A stretch of 64,000 bases of DNA from Favolaschia claudopus (Eukaryota > Basidiomycota > Agaricomycetes > Agaricales > Mycenaceae). Positions 49,167-60,122 of the stretch are shown one piece after another. The notes below the pieces were generated by a model. It did not search any database and was not told the origin of the DNA. It saw only the letters and a program-made list of their open reading frames with translations. The position numbers were made by a program, and so were the translations under genes. The DNA is taken from positions 248,001 through 312,000 of the forward strand of contig JAWWNJ010000082.1 of NCBI GenBank assembly GCA_037176885.1. The letters are read 5' to 3'. Positions within the stretch are counted from its first letter, which is position 1. Each line of letters opens with the position of its first letter.

Positions 49167-50529
49167 TTATCTAGGTGGACTGGATGCCACAACGTCGACA
49201 GGAACATCGGGGGATGCACTGTGTGATCTAAAATGTACGAAACCTGAAAGCGACCCAAAACGATTATGTCGCGGGGGCCGAGTCGACGAGCTCGGAGAAC
49301 CCGAGAAAGCGAGACGAGATCCAAAAGATTGCGCGACAGGGGAGATACTAAATCGACTGGATGGCCGGGAGATATCCTCAGATACAGAGATTACATGTCG
49401 TCCCGATGCAGGCATCGCGGCGACAGCTGCTTCGCGGCGCGAACTTTGTTGAAGGCTCGACCCCCGAGGTCTCGGGACGATCGTCACGACTTCTGGGGGC
49501 TCAGGCTGGCGAAACACTGGAGAATGTGAACGCGATAGCTCTTGGGGTATTCGCGGTGGAGAGACAACTGCGTGTCGCTCGGGAGTCGAAGCCAAATGAG
49601 ATCTAGGTGTGCTGGTCGATGGACGCGAGAAATTAGGTGCCGTCAAGATGTCCACATTTCGCTCTTTTACGATATATGGATGACCCTGCGGAGACCAAGT
49701 CGTAGAATATTCCACGGGGACCTCTGGCAGGCGCTTCTCGCGGACAATTTCCTGTCGTCCTTCATGGCCTCCCGACGGACGCATCGAGGACTGGGCAGTA
49801 TTGGACGGACCAGTGGCTGCTTCCGACGAGGGCTGACCAAACTGCGAATTTTGTGAAGGGACATTAGACGCAGGCTCTGGTTTCATCCGTGGGCTGGACG
49901 CGTTTCTCGGGGTTCTGAATCGACTGTTGGCCAACGGCAACTGTCCCAAATTGTCGCGTTCGTCAATAAACCAAGCGGATTCCGCATCCTCAAATCTGCG
50001 AGGTTCGGGGGGCAGCGACGGGCTCAACGTGGGGACATTTTCGTAGGCGTAAGATTGTTCTTTCGAGTGGACGACCATGGGCTCGGGAGGGCCATTGTGA
50101 CTCGGGAGGTCTATCGCTAGCTCTCGGACCTTCTGTCGGTCACGACGCCGCCGCCATATTAACAAAAGGCCAAGGACAAGTGTGGCGACCATGGCGATTC
50201 CCCCGACGGTTCCAATGCTGATCGTGAGTACGGCGATTTGGTGGGGTGAGAGATCCCGCCTCCCAAGGACGTTGGAAGGCGCAGACTGGCACAAAATCAG
50301 TAATCTACTGAGAACAGAGGGTCATCATGCCCGGCGCACCTCCATGTTTCGTGTGTGGGGCAGTAAGACGTCCAACCTGACCGCCGGAGACGATGGCATG
50401 GCATCTCTGTGAATGAGGGTGAATGGCGTAATAATGCCAGTTGCTGGATCGAGTTGCTGACCTCAATCCTACAGCACTGACGCAGACATTGAGGCCGAAG
50501 AACAGCAGCCAAGAGCGAAGTGTCACCAT
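49167..50529 (-). CDS. Single-pass membrane protein with disordered cytosolic tail
   Basis: The start at 50529 gives a signal peptide (MVTLRSWLLFFGLNVCVSA). Two introns then lead to a short lumenal or extracellular part ending SAPSNVLGRRDLSPHQ, followed by one strong transmembrane helix (TVGGIAMVATLVLGLLLIW) and the stop-transfer run RRRRDR. The remaining 330 residues are Ser/Pro-rich and disordered, with many SP sites and polar patches. The topology (short ectodomain, one helix, long disordered tail) resembles fungal cell-surface sensor-like proteins, but no known domain is seen. Exon joins near the N-terminus are chosen for phase; the donor GAG|gtgcgc is weak, so the first 60 residues are less certain. 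Confidence 0.7.
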
Positions 50530-51428
50530 AACAGGAGTGGAGACCCACAGGGGGGACCGAGGGGTTCGTCGCCGTTGGTGGTCACCAATTATAAAAACGG
50601 CACTGCAGATGCTGAATTCGAGATTGATTCCATCATTCGCGGGGATTGAGAAGGACATGAGAAGAACTAGCCCTCGGTAGCCGAGAAACGGGGAGCAAAA
50701 GCATCAATGTCCAGATCTACATATGTTTCGCCAAGGAGACCAGCTTCGAGTTCGTAAAGGTTCAGGGTAGCTCCAGTCAGTGCTGTCAGTGTGGTCAACG
50801 AGACCCGCCATTGACAACATTAGGCCGTTGGGAATCGCCCAGTGGATCGAGTCCAGAATGAGCACGATTGCTGGAAAAGCTCGTTCTCGAGAGTCAGAGA
50901 TTAGACTTTTGCCAAGTCGCACATATCTTAATCTCAGATTTGATGTCGACACGCGAACGGGAAAACGGCGATCTGGTTCAACGTTGTGAACAAGAGAGCA
51001 CCATCAGTCACAATCACGTGAAGGTGACCTCTCTGTTCACCACCTCCACTGCCAGGCTCGCGAATCCCAGGACACCTTGAACACCGTCTTTCCGTTTGAA
51101 CTACGCAGAGAATATTAATGGCCAGCCCGCCGCTTACCCGTCTGGGCGTTCGCGGGGGAGCATTTTGTTCAGAAAAATGCTAGCGGCGACCCCTCAGGTT
51201 AAAAAGTTCTAACTGCCGTTGAGACTCTCGAAACCTTATTGTGAATTTTGTTTGAACCACTTACTGGGCCGGATCCAAACTTTGAAGTCCCCTCTTCTCA
51301 TCGCTGCAAGTGGATGTGCCAGAAGATAACGCTGGAGTGGTGTCCAAGCATCCCAGATTTGGCACTCTCTCCCTCCGGTGGTCGTCAAATCATTTAAATA
51401 ACGAGCCCGTTGCGGATGACTTGCTGTG
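50530..51428. other. Divergent intergenic region between two membrane-protein genes
   Basis: About 900 bases lie between oppositely oriented genes. An AT-rich TATA-like string (ATTTAAATAA near 51391) lies about 35 bases before the rightward start codon. Short open frames here show no domain or splice support, so I see no gene. Confidence 0.35.
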
Positions 51429-53249
51429 ATGGCTTCCACCTCAGATCAAGTCTTTCCGGTCTCTGACTCGGTCAACTCAAACTCGTCGTCTTCGAAGTTG
51501 ACCTCTTCCGACAAACTGTCAGAGCTACCTGTCTCGTCGCCGTTCCCCACTCATCGCTCCCAAAATGCACGAGCCATCCGCCGGAGCCTTGATTCTCTTC
51601 CCTCGTTCTCTAGCGGCGAATCTAATCACAGTCCCCGTATCAGTCAGGCATTGGGCAACCTGGCGGCGAATAGACAGGCCAATATTTCCGGAAATGAGAC
51701 TCCAAAGCAGCGTGTCTCCTTTGACAGCGATGGTCTGCAGGGTTGGTCACCTTTCTCTGTGGCGAGAGTCGTCTATTCACATGGAATCAGCCCGGGAAGC
51801 CGTCTCTCACTCTCGTTCCCGGGCAGCCTCTCCTCTCCGCATCCTTCAGCACCTGTCCGCATCCCTGCATCGCCGCAGCGAACCATTCGTTCCCATCAAC
51901 CCGTTCGAGCTCACTCGGGCAGTATTCAGTCTCAGCTCAGACTCGAAGACGTCAACCCGGACATTTATCACAGATACACTTCCGCGACAGGTCTATCTTC
52001 ATCTCCTTCTCCGTCTACCCTCGACGTATTTTTCCCGTGTCGCGCGCATATTCGAGGATGCCGAGGTGAGCCGGCCCGACATCGAGCGGATGGTCGATGC
52101 TGGAATCGGTGGCGATACATTCGAGCTCTATTCTGCGCGTGAGTCGGCCGCCAGCCTCTGCACAACACCGCTTCCACTCCCCGACGAATGGACCTCGGCT
52201 ATCGTCTCCCCAGCCCTCGTCCGCTTTAAGCATTCGTACTTATGATTATTGTGATGCGCGTTTTGTCGCTAACTTGCAGCTCCAGATGGGAAGAATTCAT
52301 CACATCTCTGATCAAAGAATGGAAGACGCTGAATCTAGTCTCGGCGCTGCTCCTTTCGTGGGCCTGGTTCAACTGTTTTGTCTTCTGCATCTGAAGATAT
52401 CCGCAGCGCAATCCTGACAATTTTTCAAATCCCGTCCGCAGAAAGTGACCCCGTCACACGCACCACCGCGTTGCTCTCACTCGTGTTCGCGCTCATGAGC
52501 TTGTGCTATGGATGCGTATATGTCGTGCGGTTTTCAACGATGCGAAGCATGTATCGCGCGTCCAAGTTCGCTAAGGTATATGAACATTTCTTCGATCCGA
52601 AAGACTCCACATCCACCTTTGTTGGCAGGAAGCACGCAAGACGGATACACTCATCTGGTGGAATGTACGTGCGAGACAACTCGGTTCTCTAGCTCAAACC
52701 AACGCAATGCACCTCCAGGTCTGGACGCTGCTCTCGATGCCAGCTGTTTTTCTAGCTTGGTGAGTGTTCGCGATGACCGACCCCCTCGCGACTGATAAAG
52801 CTGATGGATGGCCCAGGTCGGTCATCTTCTTCATTATATGTATCATGTCCTTTGTCTGGCGCACGGGCTCTGCACTCGACCCGGAAGAACGGGAGCCCCT
52901 GGGTCCCCAAGCAATACTCGGTCCCCGGATATCGATCACAGTCGCACTGTTTCTCGGTCTGCTCTACTTCGCGCTCATCATCGGCACTTTGCGACGGTAT
53001 GGCGAGGGCTCTTCACGCAGTGCAGCAGGACGGGGAGGATCTGGAGATGTTGAGGCGCAACTGGGGCAGAGGGGGCGCACAGTGGAGCGTCATTATAAGC
53101 CCCCTTCGGGCAAACCCAGGCGAGGAGGGGCATCTTCCATTAGGGGTGATGTGGACTTGGAGGTGGGGAGTGTGGTTAGGGAGAAAGATGCTGATGCTGG
53201 AGTACCGTCGCCGCCCAGTCCTTCGCTGGCTGCAACGAATCTTGGATAG
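51429..53249 (+). CDS. Multi-pass membrane protein with disordered N-terminus, 521 residues
   Basis: Six exons (51429-51921, 51974-52235, 52280-52357, 52407-52575, 52629-52759, 52817-53249) sum to 522 codons including the stop. Residues 1-165 are Ser/Pro-rich. A conserved region follows: PDIERMVDAGIGGDTFELY, then RWEEFITSLIKEWKTLNLVS leading into helix 1. Helices 2-4 are near ALLSLVFALMSLCYGCVYVV, VIFFIICIMSFVWRTGSALD and ITVALFLGLLYFALIIGTLR. The C-terminus is charged and disordered. I know this arrangement only as an uncharacterised agaricomycete membrane family. The first intron is placed to switch frame between the disordered and conserved parts and fits the splice consensus. Transport or signalling roles are not shown. 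Confidence 0.78.
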
Positions 53250-53413
53250 TCAGCACCACTGATAACGAACATTTTCTGAAGCAAGAAGTAATAAATTGGG
53301 CTCTGTTTCGTAAAGGTCGGAGCTTCAACGAATGTACCGACAGATACTGTGTCGATGGAATTGCCGATTGTGCAATGAAAATTGGAAAGCCGCGAAATCA
53401 AATCATTGTCTCT

Positions 53414-55118
53414 TCACAATACGAGCCCATTTGTTTGCCCATCTGTTGTACTCGCCTCCTCTTGATCTTCCTCGTCTTCTCCCTCGTCATCCTCTGCCTG
53501 CAACTCCTCCGTCCAAAACTCTTGTTCGTCAGACCGCACGGAACGGAAAATCGGGAGGAGGTCTGATACACGACCCCAGGTTTCCTGGTATGAGTTAAAA
53601 GGCTCTGGCATCGGATTGTCATACGCCCAGAGATTCAGGTCCAACATCGGGAAAAAATTGGTGATGAATGCTGCAGCCTCGCCCATATTTTCAGTCGAAG
53701 AATTGATCCACGAAGTGCCTACATATATACAGTCAAGCCAATTTTGCTCAACTCGATCTCCAGCGACATGCTTGTAAGTGGGCACATCTCTAGCATCTAT
53801 GCGGATTCCCAAGCTGCCCAAACGGGGACAATGTCGAGCAAATGAGATGAGGCACTGCAACGTCGCTCGCGGACACTGCGTTATCGACACCTCAGAGCAC
53901 AAGTGTAGAGACGATAATCTCTTCCAAGCCTTTGCTAATTCTTCCATAAAGGCATCGTCGACATCAATGCCGGGGAAGGTTTGAATTGTGACATTTTTCA
54001 GTTTCCTGAAAACTAGTAGAGGCCGAAGAACATCCGACGAGAGGAGGTAGGGTGCAAGCGCGTCTTCAGCTGGACGTATCAGACTACCCCAATCCGTAAT
54101 GTCCAGCGAGGTAAGGGCGACGTGATCTAAGTGGTCGCGAAGAGCAGAGTGCAGGTTCTGCCATGCATCTGTTGTCCATGGTGACATCGGGCAGATCGAC
54201 AAGGTCGAAAGCTGGTGAGAGGAGATGATCTGCACAAGACCAACGCAGAAACGGGCCGATCTGCAGCAAACAGACAGATCTTCGAGAGTGGGGAAAGCGG
54301 GCTTTGTGAGGAATTCTGGAAGGTGAAGGGGGGAAGCCTCATCCACGGAGCAGAGGCTCAGCTTCTTCAGAGAGGTGAGCTGCGCAGCATGTATGAACCC
54401 AGCTTTGTCGAGGTTGGGGACGGAAAGCTCGACGAGGCTGCCCCAGGCACAGACTGCGTCGGAAATCAAGGGAATGAAGTTTCGACTGCTGCTCGGTAGA
54501 ACCAAGTCAAAATCCGAGACCCGAGAACACGAAGTCTTGACAAAAGGCAAAACGGATAGACCTGCCGTAGTTGCAAGAGTCAGACGCAATTTCCGGATGC
54601 GGGGGCCAAGAAAGTGCCTGAGGATAGACAAGCTATCCTTTTTGTTCGGAGCCCAAGCGAATTGGACTAGTTTTGGCATGAAATTCTGTGCAGGGAGCGC
54701 CATGTCCAATGCCGACAGCAATTCATGGTGTACGGACTGTGACACATATACAAGTTCAAGTTGCCTGATCCTAACCGAGTAGTACAGCAATCTGGGCAGG
54801 TCTGTGGACGTTATAGGACGAAGAAGGTGCTGCAAGTGCTGTCAGATTTTTGCGAAATATCGGCAATGAAACGATACAGACAAGGACGATTCCTGTACTT
54901 CGAGTACCGCGTTGCTCCCATACGTCTTCCGGCATACATTTGACAAGGGCCGCAAGGGTCCATTGTCCCCACCAAAGCAGGTCCAAGGCCGATTCAGTGA
55001 ATGTTTTGGAAGTTCTTGCTAACAAGGCGAGATTTTTTTTGGGTAGGTCATGGCAAATCAAACGGACAATCTCTTGAATTCCGAGTGCTCGATGGCAAGC
55101 GGATCCCGAGCCATTCAT
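53414..55118 (-). CDS. F-box-like / leucine-rich repeat protein B, 553 residues
   Basis: Exon 1 (55118-54882) carries the F-box-like domain: ALGIQEIVRLICHDLPKKN, then LALLARTSKTFTESALDLLW. Exon 2 (54838-53414) follows a 43-bp intron in phase and begins HLQHLLRPITSTDLPRLLYY. The rest is leucine-rich, ending in an acidic tail (EDDEGEDEEDQEE). It is the paralogue of the gene at 40671-42360 and probably also an SCF adaptor-like protein. The intron donor (gtctgt) is weak, so the exact junction is uncertain. The start codon is only 32 bases from a pair of 306-bp direct repeats, which therefore occupy its promoter position. Confidence 0.82.
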
Positions 55119-55149
55119 GGTCGAGGTTCCAGACCGGGAGTAGATCCTA

Positions 55150-55455
55150 TCCTATACATGAAAACACAAGGATCAGGACACGTGAAAAGTAACATGACTT
55201 TGGCATGAAACCACGGGACCATGTCGAGATGTTGCTGCCGGCTGTCGAGATGTTGACGCCGGTTCCCACGAACCTTCTCGACGGCGCCGCGCACCGCGAG
55301 TGCAGCGAGCGGTAGTGCGGCGCCGAGGGCACGCAATCCAGCAAAAAAAAAAACTTTGGGGTTTGGGGCGGAGCCCCGACAAGCTGTGCACCAGCCGTAG
55401 GGAGGGACGCGAGCGCAGCGAGCCGGCCCTGCCGAAGGCGGGGTGCTTAAGCTTG
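55150..55455. repeat. 306-bp direct repeat, copy A
   Basis: The block begins TCCTATACATGAAAACACAA and ends GGTGCTTAAGCTTG, and is followed immediately by a second copy. It contains GC-rich inverted stretches (GCGAGTGCAGCGAGCGG, GGGCGGAGCCCCG, GAGCGCAGCGAGCC) and an A-rich run of 11 bases. Open frames across it are by-products of GC content. It may be a short non-autonomous element; no terminal inverted repeats or tRNA-like boxes are clear. Confidence 0.85.
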
Positions 55456-55761
55456 TCCTATACATGAAAACACAAGGATCAGGACACGTGAAAAGTAACG
55501 TGACTTTGACACGAAACCACGGGACCATGTCGAGATGTCGCTGCCGGTTGTCGAGATGTTGCTCCCGGTTCCCACGAACCTTCCCGACGGCGCCGCGCAC
55601 CGCGAGTGCAGCGAGCGGTAGTGCGGCGCCGAGGGCACGCAATCCAGCAAGAAAAAAACACGCGGGGTTTGGGGCGGAGCCCCGACAAGCTGTGCACCAG
55701 CCGTAGGGAGGGACGCGAGCGCAGCGAGCCGGCCCTGCCGAAGGCGGGGTGCTTAAGCTTG
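55456..55761. repeat. 306-bp direct repeat, copy B
   Basis: This copy has the same length as copy A and sits directly against it. It differs by scattered substitutions, for example in the A-rich run, which here is interrupted by G and C. The two copies together form one head-to-tail pair in the promoter position of the F-box B gene. Confidence 0.85.
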
Positions 55762-56273
55762 TGACAAGTGACTGGATACTGCGAACGTCACGAGAACGAT
55801 CAACTTGTACGAATAATAGGGACAAGCAACCGCATCGCAACCGAAAAAGGAAATTTTGCTTAGTGGGGCACACTGGTTCGTAGATCAAGGAAAACTCTCC
55901 CTGAAATATTCCTTAGTATGGTGCGAGGTCTATGCTTCTACACCTCCTCGTTATCAGCAAGCCTCTCAAGCATTTTAACTTCATCTCTGGGGACCGACTT
56001 GAATCTAGGAGCTGTAAAATGAGTGACACAAGTAAGACTACTATTCGGAGTCAGAAATGACCAGACTATAGTGATCCAACCATATACAGTCAAATTTTTC
56101 AGATTCATTCTGCATTAATTAACAGCACTAGTACAAAACAACCACCGCGTCTGAACAGAAGTAAATAGAGATGCACTTGTAGGAAAGTTTGATTTGTCAA
56201 TCGTAACGCACACAATGAAGCTTCGGATCAACCGTATCAAGACGGCCCTAAGCCACGCACAGTCTCGTATACA
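55762..56273. other. Intergenic between direct repeats and seven-helix gene
   Basis: About 510 mostly AT-rich bases, downstream of the minus-strand seven-helix gene. I see no gene or repeat here. Confidence 0.3.
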
Positions 56274-57530
56274 CTACACTTGGGGAGCTCCGGTATGATC
56301 ACTGTGCACCAAGGACTCCACTTTGTCCATCGCATACATTCCGGTTCGTTCCGCGTTCGCAAAAACCATAGAAGATAAGGCTACTGAGTGGGCATTTGCT
56401 TGGGATGGATCTGAGTGTTCGGTGGAAGAGTAGAGATATTTTTCCGTATCTCGAGTCCAGGCCTTTCCCTGGGATACACGAAAAATGATCAAGAGGGGAG
56501 AGATAATCTGCAAATTATTTAAGTTATTCGTAGCCAAAGCACTGTCTGCAAGACTACCTGAATATTGGCGAGTGCCGCAAGAAAAACGTATTGGATCGGA
56601 CTATTCACGGCGTAGAGGACTATGAATATCAGAGAGGTTGTCGAATATAAGGCACATGATTCAATGAGCATGGCGGCAACACCAATATACGGCTCTGACT
56701 CTCCGGAAGAGCCTACGAGAGATGTTTTGAGCTCCAGGCCGACTGAATTGAACACGATCACAAACCAAGCAATCGGCGTAATTTTGTTCTTGCCACCAAC
56801 AACCGTCCAATCATCATGGTGGTTGCAATCACTGTCATTGAGACCGATAAAACGAAGTACGGAAGGGCAAAGCTGATCGTTCCGTCGGCCCACAAAGATC
56901 CAAATGGGCGGGAAGTTTGTATGATTAGCAAGAAACCCATCGCTATTCCGGCTGGTCAGATATTGAAAATGGTATGATTTGAAGAAATACCGATTGTGCC
57001 CATGTACATGAGCACCGGAAAGAAAGCGATTATTTTAGTGTAAGGAGACCCTTGGTACAGCACAATCAAGCGCCAAAGCTGTATCTTCAATGAGAACAGT
57101 GGTGCCCTGGAACACTAACAAGACAACTGACCAGTAAAGCATCGGCCATCCAGTTTGTCAGCACATAACTGATTGTGTTCACGATGCCAACGGGGGCAGA
57201 GAACAACACAAGGTTGTTATAAGCCTCTGGGCCACCCGGGAAGTCGCGATGTTGAACGTAGGAAATTGTAGTCGCATGGACAGTCGTAACAAGGTACACG
57301 GTTCCAAAAATGAACATGGCCGATATGTAGCCCAAAAAGAGGAGGGAACGATGTTTCTCCTGAGCAGAAACCTTGATTTTTTGTCGAAGAAAATGCACGC
57401 AAATGACCCAGAGTGTGAACATGACACCGTACCCAGCAGCGCTGATAGTCGTCGAGGACACCAGGTTCACACTGTCATAGAGAAAGCCGTCGTCGAGCGG
57501 AGAGTTGACCTGCGTCGAGTTATCCGACAT
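56274..57530 (-). CDS. Fungal seven-transmembrane protein
   Basis: The start at 57530 gives a short polar N-terminus (MSDNSTQVNSPLDDG) and then seven hydrophobic segments. They include AAGYGVMFTLWVICVHFL, LLFLGYISAMFIFGTVYLV, VGIVNTISYVLTNWMADALL, a fourth split by introns, ALPYFVLSVSMTVIATTMMI, LIESCALYSTTSLIFIVLYA, and a last one ending FLAALANIQ|IISPLLIIF. The tail after FRVSQGKAW is cytosolic and polar. Four introns of 38-54 bp fit in phase; the product is about 340 residues. The layout (WMADALL|LWR after helix 3) is common in an uncharacterised agaricomycete 7-TM family, possibly receptor-like. Ligand and partners are unknown. Confidence 0.8.
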
Positions 57531-58361
57531 ATCGACGCAGTTGTTTGCGGGTGACCGAAGGACTCCCGCTAGTAGTTCTAGTAGGGCTTATGTTCGTTCG
57601 GCGCAGGATACTTGCTGTTTATATAATTCCGTTATCATCCAAGTGCCCTGGGTCTTCCATCACGGTGTTTTGGTTCATCATGTAACTTGAAGTCGAACAA
57701 GCAATGTATGGATCGCCATTTCATTGCGATCACGGAGTCGAAGCTAGGCGATTGCGGTTGCACTACACCTAGTAAACATCAGTGTCAGTGCCCGGAATAC
57801 GCCTTCGTGAAACCGCCACGCATCTTTTGCGGGAGAAGCTTAAGAAAGTTGGAAGGAAAGCTATATGGTTGATTTCAGGGTGCTTTCTAACTTGCTTTCT
57901 AAGATAAAGTGATACGGAGATGCTGAGTCCGGTCCCGGCGGGCGCATGCGCAAAATGCCAGCCTGAGGATTGCCTGAGAAGGGGGAATTTGAACGGGCAG
58001 GCTGCTTCGGTCAGATTATCATTGGGTAGCCGGCGCCTCAGGCTGGGTCTTTTTTTACTTTCATTTATCCTTTTGTGTCAGGATATCGGCCGCGGGCCTC
58101 TGAGCTGGGCAGTGAGGATTGAGAGAAGAATCAGAACTGAGAAGATGCATCTCCGCAGGTTTGCTAAACTCGAAGTTCCGAGTCGGGCCGGTTCGATCCG
58201 CCGAACAACAACCCCCAGCAGAGCCCAACTGTGTCAGTGACGTGAAAGAACTCAAGGTTGAACGTCGAAGTCGCGGTGAGATAGGTAATACGACTTTGAG
58301 CTACTGCATCCTCGGCCGCTGAATCTCTGCCACTGACAGCAAAGTTATGTATGATGTTACT
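57531..58361. other. Intergenic between seven-helix gene and MITE-like element
   Basis: About 830 bases with no supported gene. A GGTTCGATCC string near 58190 resembles a tRNA B box, but its flanks do not form a T-arm. Confidence 0.35.
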
Positions 58362-58628
58362 TACTGTACTAATTCGACCAGTTGTTCACGTTATGGGTGA
58401 CGGCCGGTCGTGAACTGAATTCTCCAGACTTGGTGACGGGTGACGATGACTTTTTCGGCCCAAAAAGGGCCCAAAAATCGCAAAATTTCGCGGCCGGCAC
58501 CCGCCGGGAGATGCCGACCTTCCATATATGGCAATTTTGCCGTGATTGCCGTGATGTGAACTACTTGTCTGGTGAACGATTTGGGTGACGGGTGACACCT
58601 GGTGAACGATGGTCGGATTAGTACAGTA
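58362..58628. mobile_element. MITE-like element with about 27-bp terminal inverted repeats
   Basis: The left end reads TACTGTACTAATTCGACCA and then GTTGTTCAC. The reverse complement of the right end reads TACTGTACTAATCCGACCA and then TCGTTCAC, a near-perfect inverted pair. The outermost TA on each side fits a TA target duplication, as in Tc1/mariner-related elements. Inside are subterminal repeats of the GGTGACGGGTGAC type and no open frame of note. The length of about 267 bp fits a non-autonomous miniature element. The family is unidentified. Confidence 0.7.
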
Positions 58629-58743
58629 TATTATACAAGACTCCGAGGGACATTCAACTTAGTTGAACTTGAAAGCACTGCTTAGCTCTGATTCATCCGT
58701 CTCTTTACATATAGGCTCTACGTACACCTCGGTGCCCCCGCCG

Positions 58744-59387
58744 CTACACGGTATTATGCACCAATTTTTTATATGAAGCATGATTTCTCTCAGCGGCATC
58801 GTAGACTTGTGTCCAATCTCGGCAAACCGTTTCGTATTCCTTGCTCGATTGCACTTCCGCATTTTTGATTGACTCCAACCTGGTGTCTGCATGGCAGAGC
58901 ACCGATTGTCGTAAGTAGTTCAAACAATGTCGAAGAAGGGGTGTCGGTGGCGAACGAGGTTTCTTCAAATACTCGTGGTGGTAGATTTCCAGGCATTTAA
59001 GCTGGTGGAAAAGCGTGACGGTGAATGCGTGGATGTCCTGGCCATCCTCGGAAGCCAGATGAACAGTATGGCCACCTGAGGGCATCAATTTGGCATAGTC
59101 CTCTGCACCCTCGTCGTTGAGACCATAGCGAGCAGTGTTGAAGACTGTAAAACCAACGAGGTCTCCGACATTTACGTCGAAGGTAAGTGGCCGCGAAGCT
59201 TCTAGCGAAACCAGATTGAAGTTCAGGTAGAGAATGCGTGGTGATACGCACCTGTAGTCGGGTTTCTTGCGAATAGCGAAAGAATGGTTACCGCGACGGA
59301 CAATAGGATGAATGAAACAGCTAAAGGCAGGAGGACAAAGGAATTCTTGTGCTTGGTGTGCATGCCGGTGGCGGAAATGTGCTTCAT
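58744..59387 (-). CDS. UstYa-family (DUF3328) protein 1, degenerate motifs, 197 residues
   Basis: Exons 59387-59252 and 59201-58744 join in phase. The N-terminus has one transmembrane helix (SFVLLPLAVSFILLSVAVTI), as in the family. The conserved region has FHQLKCLEIYHHEY where the family has an HxxHC motif (second His replaced by Lys), and LLRHCLNYLRQSVLCHAD where the second HxxHC has lost its first His. CRDWTQVYD near the C-terminus is typical. UstYa proteins act as membrane-anchored oxidases or cyclases in ribosomal-peptide and related pathways. Loss of one His from each motif suggests changed or lost catalysis. It is divergent from the secreted-peptide gene across about 520 bases. Confidence 0.85.
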
Positions 59388-59839
59388 GGGTCGTCTGGCG
59401 ACGTCAATGTATATCTAGACGCTTGAGGTGGAAAATGGGGGCAATACTTACCTTACAGTAACGATCTCCGAGTTCGTCGAATCTACTAGGAAAATCTGAA
59501 TAACTGTGTTGATAAGAAGAATATTCCGGCGGCCAGAAGTCGAAAGTGTATCCCGAGCTCAGTAGTTGCTGTGTTGCTGGTGATCATCCAGGATATCAAG
59601 TCCGCTGGCAGTTCCGTGTTTGATCACACGCGGTCCCTCTGTTGGTTTCACTCATGTCAGTGAAGACAAAGAGAGGTCCCTTCAAATTACCGGTTCGAGG
59701 ACAACGAGACAGTGGCGTAGATCTTCGGGGGCTAGTTCTGGAATGGGAAGTCCTAGAATGCTGAGCAGATGATGCCGGTACGTGTTATCATCCGACCGTC
59801 AAGACGGTCCTCGAAATATTTTTGTTTTGATTTGGCGAG
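59388..59839. promoter_or_regulatory. Divergent promoter region of UstYa 1 and the secreted peptide gene
   Basis: About 450 bases lie between oppositely oriented starts. The right side ends in a clear TATA box. On the left, a TATACA string on the minus strand near 59410 could serve UstYa 1. Shared regulation of the pair is inference from arrangement only. Confidence 0.4.
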
Positions 59840-59846
59840 TATATAA
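59840..59846 (+). promoter_or_regulatory. TATA box of the small secreted peptide gene
   Basis: TATATAA in GGCGAGTATATAATGGGCGC lies 61-67 bases before the ATG at 59907, with a pyrimidine-rich stretch (CCTTCCTCTCGCC) just before the start codon. Such a strong box supports the tiny gene as real. Confidence 0.65.
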
Positions 59847-59906
59847 TGGGCGCGTCTCTGTCAATGGCCTGCAGGTTTCAGCCTTCCTCTCGCCAGAATC
59901 CTAAAC

Positions 59907-60122
59907 ATGCAACTTACTCATCTGCTCCGCTGCGCTGTTCTCCTCGCCGTAGCTATCACCGTTGAATCGGTTGTGATTCGTACAGAGTCATGCCCTCTCG
60001 GTATATACATTTATTCGAACTTAATGTCTCAACCGCGCTTATTCACTTGGTTGTTGCATCCGACAGACAAACCTGTGAATCCTGCCGAACGTGGGATTGA
60101 GGAAAGCAGATGCTTCCTCTGA
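59907..60122 (+). CDS. Small secreted peptide, 49 residues, two exons
   Basis: Exon 1 (59907-60000) and exon 2 (60067-60122) join in phase across a 66-bp intron (GTATAT..GACAG) for 50 codons with stop. The N-terminus MQLTHLLRCAVLLAVAITVE is a good signal peptide. The mature part of about 29 residues begins SVVIRTESCPL, continues DKPVNPAERGIEES and ends RCFL, with two Cys. There is no KR Kex2 site, no internal repeat and no Tyr, so it does not look like a classical ustiloxin-type precursor. Its position beside three UstYa genes, signal peptide and strong TATA box make it a candidate precursor or effector-like peptide. Homology is unknown. Confidence 0.55.
   Translation: MQLTHLLRCAVLLAVAITVESVVIRTESCPLGIYIYSNLMSQPRLFTWLLHPTDKPVNPAERGIEESRCFL

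Noticed and set aside
55115..55888. 257-codon minus-strand open frame with an internal repeat
   Set aside because: It is a read-through of the two 306-bp direct repeats. The repeated protein phrase follows from the DNA repeat and GC-rich composition.
58180..58210. tRNA gene (GGTTCGATCC B box)
   Set aside because: The flanking bases do not form a T-stem, and no A box or cloverleaf is visible at the right distance.
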